6,506 nucleotides of DNA, from NCBI GenBank assembly GCA_025934595.1, contig JAICXU010000192.1, positions 1 through 6,506 of the forward strand, given 5' to 3'. The notes under the pieces are model-generated. The model was not told the origin of the DNA and searched no databases. It saw only the letters and a list, made by a program, of their open reading frames with translations. Numbering within the stretch: the stretch's first letter is position 1; each line of letters opens with the position of its first letter. Made by a program: the position numbers and the translations under genes. The stretch comes from Polyangiaceae bacterium (GTDB lineage: Bacteria > Myxococcota_A > Polyangia > Polyangiales > Polyangiaceae). Below are positions 1 through 6,335 of this stretch, piece by piece.

Positions 1-642
1 AAAGCGCTCGACGATGACGCGCGCGCTCACATCTTCGCGCGCTCTCGCGACGCACATGCCGTCGTGCAAAGCGGCGGCAGCGGCGTCGATGTCGCGGCGA
101 GCACGTACGGCGGCGTCCTTCGCTACACGCTCCACGCGGGCAAAGCGTGGGTCACGTCGCTCGAGCTTCCGTTCACGCTCGAGTGGCGGGCGTATTTTTC
201 GGGGACGAGCGCTCGCACGAGCGAGCTTCGCGCGAAAGTAAGTGAGCTGAAAGAACGCGACAAGAGCACCTACGAGAAGATCATGTCGAAGCTTTGCGGC
301 GCGTCGGAGCTCGCGGCAACGCACTTGCTCGAAGGATCGGGCCGGGGATTCGTCGACGCGTCCCGCGCGTTTTCGGAGGCGCTCGAGCAGCTCGGCGACG
401 ACTCGGACGCCCCGATCGTTCCGCTCGGATTTCGGCGCCTCGCGAACATGGCCGCCGTACAAAATGCCGTATTTTTCCCGTCCGGAGCCGGTGGCGGCGA
501 CGTCGGCGTGTATCTCGGCATGACGCCTCCGAGCGACGATTTCGAGGCTCGAGCCCAGCAGCTCGGCATGCGCGATCTGCATTTGAAGCTCGACACGCAG
601 GGCGTCCGGCGGCAAATGGCAGCTTCTCCCGCAGAGAATTGA
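1..642 (+). CDS. mvaK2: Phosphomevalonate kinase, 3' part (N-terminus outside window)
   Basis: This GHMP-family kinase should phosphorylate mevalonate-5-phosphate to the diphosphate with ATP, in the cytosolic mevalonate route to isopentenyl diphosphate. The frame is open from base 1, so the start lies upstream; 213 codons are visible, and family members usually have about 340-450 residues. Counting window codons, 19-38 carry an AH..Q..GSG-DVAAS-YGG block like that of yeast ERG8-type enzymes. Codons 66-76 (FSGTSARTSEL) match the family's W/F-TG-S-A-T segment. Codons 160-167 are the glycine-rich PSGAGGGD motif near the C-terminus. The upstream ATP-loop motif (GLGSS type) is not in the window. 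The gene ends 17 nt before HMG-CoA reductase, which fits the pathway. A GTG at 64 opens the same frame but would cut into the conserved block, so it is not the true start. Another GHMP kinase such as mevalonate kinase is possible but fits less well. Confidence 0.82.
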   Translation, partial: KALDDDARAHIFARSRDAHAVVQSGGSGVDVAASTYGGVLRYTLHAGKAWVTSLELPFTLEWRAYFSGTSARTSELRAKVSELKERDKSTYEKIMSKLCGASELAATHLLEGSGRGFVDASRAFSEALEQLGDDSDAPIVPLGFRRLANMAAVQNAVFFPSGAGGGDVGVYLGMTPPSDDFEARAQQLGMRDLHLKLDTQGVRRQMAASPAEN

Positions 643-659
643 CCTTATAGGAATCGCAA

Positions 660-1991
660 ATGGCCAGCACATCGAGGTTGTCGGGCTTCTACAAAGTGTC
701 CGTGCGTGAGCGTCGCGAGCTCGTCGCCGCTGCAACAGGCATATCGGCGGACGAGATCGGTGCTGCGCTCGTCGGCGGAGGTCTCGATGCCGATTCGGCC
801 GACAAATTCGTCGAGAACGTGCTCGGCTGTTACGCGCTTCCATTTGCCGTCGCGCTCAACGTGCGCGTGAACGATCGCGATTACATCGCGCCGATGGTCG
901 TCGAGGAGCCGAGCGTCGTCGCGGCCGCATCGAGCGCCGCGAAGATGGTGCGCGATGGCGGCGGATTCAAAGCGGAGGTCGACGCGCCGCTCATGATCAC
1001 GCAAATCCAGCTCGTCGGCGTGCACGATCGCGACGCCGCGACGCGCGCGATTTTAGCGGAAAAAGCCGCGATTTGCGACATGGCGGACCGCGCGATGCCG
1101 GGCCTCGTGTCCCGGGGCGGCGGCGCGCGCGACATCGAGGTTCGAAAGCTTACGCCTCTCCATCCGGTGCCGGGCGCGAACGAGATGCTCGTCGTGCACG
1201 TCGTCATCGACTGCCGCGATGCGATGGGCGCGAACCTCGTGAACAACGCCGCGGAGGCGGTCGCCGATCGACTTGCCCAGCTCGCAAAGGCAACCATCGG
1301 GTTGCGCATTCTCACGAACCTCTGCGACAAGCGATGCGTGCGCGTGCGATGCCGCGTGCCGGCGTCCGCGCTCGCCACCGAATCGATGGACGGCTCGCGC
1401 GTGATCGACGGCATCGTCAATGCGTCCGCGTTCGCCGAGGCGGACCCCTATCGCGCCGCCACGCACAACAAGGGCATCATGAACGGAATCGACGCCGTCG
1501 TGATCGCCACTGGAAATGATTGGCGCGCCGTCGAAGCCGGCGCCCACGCATTCGCGGCGCGCTCGGGACAATATTCGCCGCTCGCCGTGTGGCGGCGCGA
1601 AGGCGACGAGCTCCTCGGCATGTTGCAGCTCCCCCTCGCGCTCGGCACGGTGGGCGGAACGCTGCGCGTGCATCCCGCCGCGCGCATGGCCCTGCGCCTT
1701 TCGAACGTGGAGAGCGCGAGCGAGCTCGCGATGGTCGCCGCGTCGGTGGGCCTTTGCTCGAACCTCGCGGCAGTGCGCGCGCTCGGCACGGAAGGCATTC
1801 AGCGTGGTCACATGGCTCTTCACGCACGTTCGGTCGCTCTCGCCGCGGGCGCGCAAGGGCACGACGTCGAGCGCGTCGCGCTGATGATCGTCGAGGCACG
1901 CGACATCACGCTCGAAGGCGCGAAGCGAGCGCTCGCCACGATTTCGGCCGCGGTCACCACGGACGGCCCTCGGCCGAACGCGTCCGAATGA
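660..1991 (+). CDS. mvaA: Hydroxymethylglutaryl-CoA reductase, class II
   Basis: This enzyme catalyses the four-electron interconversion of HMG-CoA and mevalonate, the committed mevalonate-pathway step. The 443-residue length fits soluble class II enzymes (about 430), with no membrane anchor. Motifs in order are ENVLG (52-56), EEPSVVAAAS (82-91, with E83 the likely catalytic acid), GGG-RDIE (153-160), DAMGAN (187-192, dinucleotide binding), HNKGIMNGID (269-278, with K271 the likely catalytic lysine), ATGND (283-287, with D287 the likely catalytic aspartate) and EGIQRGHMALHA (378-389, with H384 the likely catalytic histidine on the C-terminal flap). The ATG is supported by AGGA at 649-652, seven bases upstream. 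The phosphomevalonate kinase neighbour argues for biosynthesis rather than mevalonate degradation. In an alignment made from memory, the Asp that confers NADH preference on the Pseudomonas mevalonii enzyme (D146) is Met146 here, so cofactor preference may differ. The family call is secure. Confidence 0.96.
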   Translation: MASTSRLSGFYKVSVRERRELVAAATGISADEIGAALVGGGLDADSADKFVENVLGCYALPFAVALNVRVNDRDYIAPMVVEEPSVVAAASSAAKMVRDGGGFKAEVDAPLMITQIQLVGVHDRDAATRAILAEKAAICDMADRAMPGLVSRGGGARDIEVRKLTPLHPVPGANEMLVVHVVIDCRDAMGANLVNNAAEAVADRLAQLAKATIGLRILTNLCDKRCVRVRCRVPASALATESMDGSRVIDGIVNASAFAEADPYRAATHNKGIMNGIDAVVIATGNDWRAVEAGAHAFAARSGQYSPLAVWRREGDELLGMLQLPLALGTVGGTLRVHPAARMALRLSNVESASELAMVAASVGLCSNLAAVRALGTEGIQRGHMALHARSVALAAGAQGHDVERVALMIVEARDITLEGAKRALATISAAVTTDGPRPNASE

Positions 1992-2005
1992 GATAAGATC
2001 GCGAC

Positions 2006-2545
2006 GTGCTCCTCGTCTATCTCGGCGCGCTCCTCGCTTCTGCGGGGACGATCACGCTGCAGCTTTTCGGTGGCCACGACGGCAACGTCGACGTCGCGCA
2101 CGACGTGCACGGCGGCGGATCGCACGATCCTGGATTTTGGCTCATCTTCGCGAGCCTTCGTTTCTGGGCGTTTTCGTTCTTCGCGTTCGGAATGGTGGGG
2201 ACGCTCGCGACATTTTTTCATCTCGCCGCTCCTTCGTTCATTCTCGCCGCCTCGATCCTTTCGGGATTCGCGTCGGGCGGTTTCGCCGCCACCGTCGTTC
2301 GTCGTCTCGACGCCAAAGACGCGAGCAGTCACAAGAGCACGGAAGAAATCGTCGGCAAGCTCGGTCGCGTGATCGTTCCGCTCGGACCGGCGCCCGGCAA
2401 AGTGCGCATCGAGGTCAAAGGCACGATCGGCGACTACGTGGCTCGCTCGAGCGAGGCCATTTCCGAAGGCGAAACGGTGCTCGTCGAAGAGTTCGACGGC
2501 GAAGAAGCGCTCGTGAGCCGCGCTCCGAAAGACCTCGAACCGTAG
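2006..2545 (+). CDS. NfeD-family membrane protein with C-terminal OB-fold
   Basis: This is a 179-residue partner-type protein for flotillins, comparable to B. subtilis YuaF or E. coli YqiJ; its biochemical role is unsettled even in those systems. Visible parts are a first membrane helix (about 1-20), a His/Asp-rich loop (22-42), two further hydrophobic segments (about 51-73 and 75-98), then a soluble domain (about 112-175). The soluble domain has the NfeD OB-fold pattern: GKLGRVIVPLGPAPGKVRIE, then GDYVARS, then EGETVLVEEFDGEEALV. There is no N-terminal ClpP-like protease domain, so this is the short form. The GTG start is the first in-frame start after an in-frame TAA at 1994-1996. The Shine-Dalgarno is poor, so translation may be coupled to mvaA, whose stop lies 14 nt upstream. 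Two flotillin genes follow directly, the arrangement expected for this family. The exact start is less certain than the family. Confidence 0.88.
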   Translation: MLLVYLGALLASAGTITLQLFGGHDGNVDVAHDVHGGGSHDPGFWLIFASLRFWAFSFFAFGMVGTLATFFHLAAPSFILAASILSGFASGGFAATVVRRLDAKDASSHKSTEEIVGKLGRVIVPLGPAPGKVRIEVKGTIGDYVARSSEAISEGETVLVEEFDGEEALVSRAPKDLEP

Positions 2546-2566
2546 GTTCGCGAGACATGCGCAAGC

Positions 2567-2583
2567 CCGCGCGCTAAGCGCGG
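2567..2583 (+). other. GC-rich hairpin in the nfeD-flotillin gap
   Basis: A perfect 6-bp inverted repeat, CCGCGC (2567-2572) and GCGCGG (2578-2583), encloses the 5-nt loop GCTAA. It sits in the 50-nt gap between the NfeD gene and the first flotillin gene. No T-run follows, so it is not a standard intrinsic terminator. It ends 12 nt before the flotillin ATG, where a Shine-Dalgarno would be expected and none is visible. It could affect mRNA processing or translation, or be chance in GC-rich DNA. Confidence 0.3.
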
Positions 2584-2595
2584 CCGGCCTCGTGT

Positions 2596-3996
2596 ATGCT
2601 GCAGGGAATGCTCATCGTCAGCGGCCTTGCTTTGGCGCCGGTGCACAGCGTCGCACCTTCGGATCTTCCGTTCGATCCGGCGGATGTTCCCTTCATGCTG
2701 TTCGGCGTCTTCGCCGTGATCTTCGGCGTGATGATGCTGATGTTCATCCTTTCGCGATTTCTCTACATCTGCCGGCCGAACGAAATCCTGGTTTTTTCCG
2801 GGCGAAAACATCGCTTGCCCGATGGATCGACGGTGGGCTTCAAGGTGCTGCACGGCGGACGCGGGTTTCGCGTTCCGCTCCTCGAGAACGTCGGTCGCAT
2901 GGACGTGCGCCTCTTCGGCGTCGAGGTGAGCGTGCAGAACGCGTTCTCGAAAGGCGGCATTCCTCTCAGCGTGCACGCGATCGCGAACGTGAAGGTCTCG
3001 ACCGATCCGCGCAGCGTGCGCCAAGCCGTCGAGCGGTTTTTGGGGCAAGACCCGCGGCAAATTCAAATGGTGGCGCGGCAGACGCTCGAAGGCGTTCTTC
3101 GCGAGGTGCTCTCGCAGCTGACACCCGAAGAAGTGAATCAAGATCGTCTGAAGTTCGCCGACTCGCTCGTGAAGAACGCGAAAGACGACTTCGACAAGCT
3201 CGGGCTCGAGCTCGACGTGCTCAAGGTGCAGCACGTCTCCGACGATCAAAAATATCTCGCGAACCTCGGTCGCGCGCAGATCGCGACGATGCTTCGCGAC
3301 GCGCAAAACGCGGAAAATCAAGCCCAACAAGTCGTGAGCGAGGAGCAAGCGAAAGCCAGGCAGCGCGCCGAAAGCGCGCAGCAACAAGCCGAGGCTTTGG
3401 TCCTGCAGAAAAAAAATGGCTTCCGCGCCGAGATCGCGAAGCTCGAAGGCGAAGCGAAATCGATCGAGCTCGAGGCCGACGTCGCCGCGCAAACGGCGCG
3501 CGCGAAAGCGGAGCAGGAGCTCCAAGGCATGCGCGCCGAGCTCGCGAAGCTCTACTTGCAAGTCGAAACGGTGCTCCCTGCCGAGGCGGCTGCGCAAGCG
3601 AACGCAGCCCGCGCGCGCGGCGATGCGGCGCCCGAGAAAGAAAATGGTCGCGCGGCGGCGGAGGCGCTCTCGCTCGTCGCCGCGGAGTGGTCGGCAGCGG
3701 GTGACATGGGTCGCGAGGTCTACGTCATCCAGCAGCTCGATCAGATCGTCGGGGCGGCGGTGAATCGCGTCGGGCAAATGGAGGTCGAGGCGCTCGAGAT
3801 CGTCGACGGCGGTGACGCGGCGAGCATGTCGGCGCTCGCGGCAGGATTCCCGCTCGCCGTCGCACGCGTGCTCGAAGAGTCGGGCAAAGCGCTCGGCGTC
3901 GACATCTTGAAGTTGATCGGGTCCACGTCCGGCGTTCCGGAGCCACCGCAGACGACGCGCATCTTGCCGCAGTCGTCGGGCAAAGGAGGATCCTGA
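2596..3996 (+). CDS. Flotillin-like SPFH protein, first of tandem pair
   Basis: This is a membrane scaffold of the SPFH/flotillin family, which in bacteria forms oligomers organising microdomains. In its 466 residues, an N-terminal stretch (1-32) with a short hydrophobic patch precedes the main membrane segment (about 33-57). The SPFH domain follows (about 59-220), with PNEILVFSGR, GGRGFRVPLLENV, QNAFSKGGIPLSVHAIANVKV and TLEGVLREVLSQLTPEEVN. A long Ala/Glu/Gln/Lys-rich coiled coil (about 225-360) and a flotillin-type tail (about 370-445) complete it. An in-frame TAA at 2575-2577 bounds the start. ATG 2596 is used here; ATG 2608 would remove four residues but has its purine run touching the start codon. 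Neither has a good Shine-Dalgarno. The stop overlaps the next start (TGATG). Eight A's at 3409-3416 inside the gene could allow slippage. The SPFH identity is secure; whether it acts like FloT or YqiK is inferred from context. Confidence 0.92.
   Translation: MLQGMLIVSGLALAPVHSVAPSDLPFDPADVPFMLFGVFAVIFGVMMLMFILSRFLYICRPNEILVFSGRKHRLPDGSTVGFKVLHGGRGFRVPLLENVGRMDVRLFGVEVSVQNAFSKGGIPLSVHAIANVKVSTDPRSVRQAVERFLGQDPRQIQMVARQTLEGVLREVLSQLTPEEVNQDRLKFADSLVKNAKDDFDKLGLELDVLKVQHVSDDQKYLANLGRAQIATMLRDAQNAENQAQQVVSEEQAKARQRAESAQQQAEALVLQKKNGFRAEIAKLEGEAKSIELEADVAAQTARAKAEQELQGMRAELAKLYLQVETVLPAEAAAQANAARARGDAAPEKENGRAAAEALSLVAAEWSAAGDMGREVYVIQQLDQIVGAAVNRVGQMEVEALEIVDGGDAASMSALAAGFPLAVARVLEESGKALGVDILKLIGSTSGVPEPPQTTRILPQSSGKGGS
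3982..3990 (+). promoter_or_regulatory. Strong Shine-Dalgarno for second flotillin gene
   Basis: AAAGGAGGA lies inside the last codons of the first flotillin gene, five bases before ATG 3996. It is the strongest ribosome-binding site in the window and fixes the start of the second flotillin gene over the later in-frame ATG at 4005. It suggests the second flotillin is translated independently and efficiently, as well as being coupled through the TGATG overlap. Confidence 0.85.
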
Positions 3997-5240
3997 TGGT
4001 CGGTATGACGCTCGTCCTGCTCGTCACGGGCATCGTCGTTCTCTTCGCGCTCAGCCTCGTCGTGCGCAATTTGCTCTACGTGAGCACGCCGAACGAAGCG
4101 CTCATTTTCTCGGGTCGTTCGCGCGCCGTCGGCGATCGCGAGATCGGCTATCGGATCGTGCGCGGCGGCCGCAGCCTGCGCACGCCGCTGCTCGAGAAGG
4201 TGTCGAGCATCGATCTCACGATGTTCACGATCGACGTCGTCGTGCAGAACGCCTACTCGAAAGGCGGCATTCCGCTGAACGTGATCGGCGTCGCGAACGT
4301 GAAGGTCGCCGGCGACGAGCCTCTCCTCGACAACGCGATCGAACGATTTCTCGGACGCGAGCAGCCCGAGATCATGCGCATCGCGAAAGAGACGCTGGAG
4401 GGCAATCTTCGCGGCGTGCTCGCGCAGCTCACGCCCGAGCAAGTCAACGAGGACAAGACGCGGTTCGCGCAATCGCTCATCGAAGAAGCCGAGCACGACA
4501 TGCATCGCATGGGGCTCGCGCTCGAAACGTTGAAGATCCAAAACGTGTCCGACGACGTCGGCTACTTGAACTCGATCGGTCGCATTCGCGGCGCCGACGT
4601 ACGAAAAAATGCGGCGATTGCGGAGGCAAGCCTCCAGGCCGACGCCGCCGTGCAAAAGGCGAGGAACACGATGAGCGCGGAGGTCGCACGCATCGACGCC
4701 GATCTCGAGATCTCGCGCCAGCAATACAAAAAGCGCATCGCCGACGCGACCAGCAAACGCGCCGCGATGATCGCGGAAGCCGAGGGTCAGGTCGCCGCCT
4801 TGATCGCGCAAGTCAAAGCCGAGATCGAGCAACAAGGTGCGCGCGTCTTGCAAGTGCAACGCCGGCTCGATGCCGAGGTCGTGCAACCGGCCGAGGCGGA
4901 TCGAAAAGCAGCCGAAGAAAAAGCACGCGGCGAGGCCACGCGCATCATCGAGCAAGGGCGCGCGCAGGCGCAGGCGCTTCATGCGCTCGTCGAGCAGTAC
5001 AAGATCGCGGGCCCGGCCGCGCGCGAGGTGCTCGTGCTGCAAAAGCTCTTGCCGCTCGTCAGCGCGATCAGCGGATCGGATCGAAAGCTCGCCGTGCAAA
5101 AGCTCACCGTCTTGCCACATCACTCGAACGGCGACGGCGATTGGGCGAAGAAGGCGATCTCGACGAACGAGCAGCTTCGCGCCGCGACGGGCGTCGATCT
5201 CAAAGCGCTCGCGCGCCGTTTCGGTCAAACTGGCGAATGA
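3996..5240 (+). CDS. Flotillin-like SPFH protein, second of tandem pair
   Basis: This 414-residue paralogue of the preceding protein has the same order of parts: membrane segment (about 4-28), SPFH domain (about 31-195), long coiled coil (about 200-330) and a short flotillin tail (about 335-410). Shared blocks include TPNEALIFSG (31-40), VVQNAYSKGGIPLNV (82-96), ANVKV (100-104), TLEGNLRGVLAQLTPEQVNED (133-153) and IQNVSDD (181-187). It lacks the roughly 30-residue N-terminal extension of its partner, and its coiled coil is almost unrelated in sequence. The pattern is an old duplication with diverged oligomerisation regions, suggesting two subunits of one hetero-oligomer, or two separate scaffolds. 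The start is set by AAAGGAGGA and overlaps the upstream stop by one base. The stop overlaps the histidine kinase ATG, so the two are probably co-translated. The family is secure; the partner relationship is inferred. Confidence 0.92.
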   Translation: MVGMTLVLLVTGIVVLFALSLVVRNLLYVSTPNEALIFSGRSRAVGDREIGYRIVRGGRSLRTPLLEKVSSIDLTMFTIDVVVQNAYSKGGIPLNVIGVANVKVAGDEPLLDNAIERFLGREQPEIMRIAKETLEGNLRGVLAQLTPEQVNEDKTRFAQSLIEEAEHDMHRMGLALETLKIQNVSDDVGYLNSIGRIRGADVRKNAAIAEASLQADAAVQKARNTMSAEVARIDADLEISRQQYKKRIADATSKRAAMIAEAEGQVAALIAQVKAEIEQQGARVLQVQRRLDAEVVQPAEADRKAAEEKARGEATRIIEQGRAQAQALHALVEQYKIAGPAAREVLVLQKLLPLVSAISGSDRKLAVQKLTVLPHHSNGDGDWAKKAISTNEQLRAATGVDLKALARRFGQTGE

Positions 5241-6301
5241 GCTCGGATCCCCGCCGCGACCTCGCGGGCGCGTTGCATGACGTCTCCAACGCGCTCACGG
5301 TGATCCTGGGTTGGGTCGCCGAGGCCCGAGACACGCACGCCACTCCCGAGTCGGTGGCGGCCGCGCTTCGCATCGTCGAGCAGAGCGCGCGTTCGGCGCG
5401 CGACATCGCACGACGTGCCATCGGTGTCCCGAGCTCGATCGCGACGCAAACGGAGAGCGCCGATCGCATCGCGCAGGAGCTCGTCGACGCGCTCGCGGTC
5501 GAAGCGCAACACGCGCACGTCACCCTGGCGGTCGAGAACGACGACACGTCGTCTCTCGTGATGCAGCCCGACGACCTGCGACACGTCGTCACGAACTTGA
5601 TCCTCAACGCGATCGCGCATTCACCCGCGCACGGCGAGGTGAGGGTCACCGTCGGTCGCGGCATGGAAGGAGACGCGCTGATCATCGACGTCGAAGATCA
5701 GGGGCCTGGCGTTCCCGAAGCGCGCCGCACGACCCTCTTCGACGGCGTCACCACGCGAACCGGAGGCGCCGGCGTCGGCCTTCGCCACGCGCGCGCGCTT
5801 GCTCGGGTCAGTGGAGGCGACGTCGAGTACGTGCCGACTCCGACCGGCGCATTCTTTCGCGTGTCGTGGCCTCGCCTACGCTCGGTCGAATCGGTGCGAG
5901 CGCCGCCGAGCCACGCGAGCTCGCTCGTCGGAAAGCGGGTCCTCGTCCTCGAGGATGATCCTGCCGTCACCATGCTTCTCGAGACTGCGCTCGGAGCGAG
6001 AGGCGCCAAAGTCACGCTCGCACGCACGCACGCCGAGCTCACGAAGGCCGTCGCCGCAGGCACGCACGACGCTGCGCTCATCGATCTGTCGCCGATCGCG
6101 CACGACATCGAGGGATCGATGAAAATGGTGCTCGGTGGATCGCCGGGGATCGACGTCGTCTTCATCACCGGCAGCGCCGACAAGCTCCCCGAGCCGATCG
6201 CCAGCGAAGACGCACGTTGGGTCCGCAAGCCCTTCGAAGTGTCGGAAATCGTCGCCGCTCTCGGCGAGGCTGGCAGAGAGGCTGGCAGAAAAAAGACATG
6301 A
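5237..6301 (+). CDS. Soluble hybrid histidine kinase with C-terminal receiver
   Basis: This 354-residue signalling protein should autophosphorylate a histidine and pass phosphate to its own receiver aspartate. The H-box begins almost at the N-terminus (LHDVSNALTVILGW, H14). The HATPase region has an N-box (N120, N124), a G1-type DQGPGVP (154-160) and a G2-type GGAGVGL (176-182). A linker (about 212-230) leads to the receiver (about 232-345), with acidic E239, D240 and D241, phosphoacceptor D283, T311 and K331, so all key residues are present. No membrane segment or PAS, GAF or other sensor domain is visible, and no separate response regulator lies in the window. The ATG overlaps the flotillin TGA (ATGA), which favours this start over upstream in-frame starts that would run about 100 nt into the flotillin gene; no clear Shine-Dalgarno is seen, consistent with coupling. 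The C-terminus ends in a short EAGR repeat. The function beyond the two-component class is unknown. Confidence 0.9.
   Translation: MSSDPRRDLAGALHDVSNALTVILGWVAEARDTHATPESVAAALRIVEQSARSARDIARRAIGVPSSIATQTESADRIAQELVDALAVEAQHAHVTLAVENDDTSSLVMQPDDLRHVVTNLILNAIAHSPAHGEVRVTVGRGMEGDALIIDVEDQGPGVPEARRTTLFDGVTTRTGGAGVGLRHARALARVSGGDVEYVPTPTGAFFRVSWPRLRSVESVRAPPSHASSLVGKRVLVLEDDPAVTMLLETALGARGAKVTLARTHAELTKAVAAGTHDAALIDLSPIAHDIEGSMKMVLGGSPGIDVVFITGSADKLPEPIASEDARWVRKPFEVSEIVAALGEAGREAGRKKT
6266..6289 (+). repeat. Perfect 12-bp tandem duplication at kinase 3' end
   Basis: GAGGCTGGCAGA occurs twice head to tail (6266-6277 and 6278-6289), encoding EAGR twice in frame near the last residues of the histidine kinase. 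A six-A run follows at 6289-6294. It looks like a recent slippage or duplication event in a tail outside the receiver fold. Confidence 0.85.
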
Positions 6302-6307
6302 AAGCGG

Positions 6308-6335
6308 TTGACGCAGGCGAGCGCGGCCTTTATTT
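6308..6335 (+). promoter_or_regulatory. Probable sigma-70-type promoter for tRNA-Leu
   Basis: A -35-like TTGACG (6308-6313) and a -10-like TTTATT (6330-6335) are 16 bp apart. Transcription would start about 7 nt downstream, a few bases before the mature tRNA at 6349. The region after the -10 is GC-rich (CCGCGGCC), as in stable-RNA promoters under stringent control. The -10 matches the E. coli consensus at only four of six positions, and TATTTC with a 17-bp spacer is an alternative. The promoter lies in the 47-nt gap after the kinase gene. Confidence 0.55.

Noticed and set aside
64..642. Treating the first gene as a complete 192-residue protein starting at GTG 64.
   Set aside because: The frame is open to base 1, and the conserved AH..Q block begins before this GTG, so the gene is cut by the window edge.
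2592..3704. A plus-strand 370-codon frame overlapping the first flotillin gene.
   Set aside because: The product is dominated by Arg, Ser and Ala with no recognisable fold, while the overlapping frame encodes a clear SPFH protein.
2434..5228. Two long minus-strand open frames (about 447 and 495 codons) opposite the flotillin genes.
   Set aside because: Both are composition shadows: their products are rich in Arg, His, Leu and Asp with no domain pattern, and their mutual similarity is explained by the paralogous flotillins on the other strand.
5141..5236. An upstream TTG start extending the histidine kinase by 32 residues.
   Set aside because: It would overlap the flotillin gene by about 100 nt, and the added residues look like an out-of-frame reading. 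The ATGA overlap at 5237 is the standard coupled arrangement.
5239..5250. GAGCTCGGATCC resembles cloning-vector polylinker sequence.
   Set aside because: It lies in frame at the start of a convincing kinase gene with native composition on both sides, and the usual flanking polylinker sites are absent.
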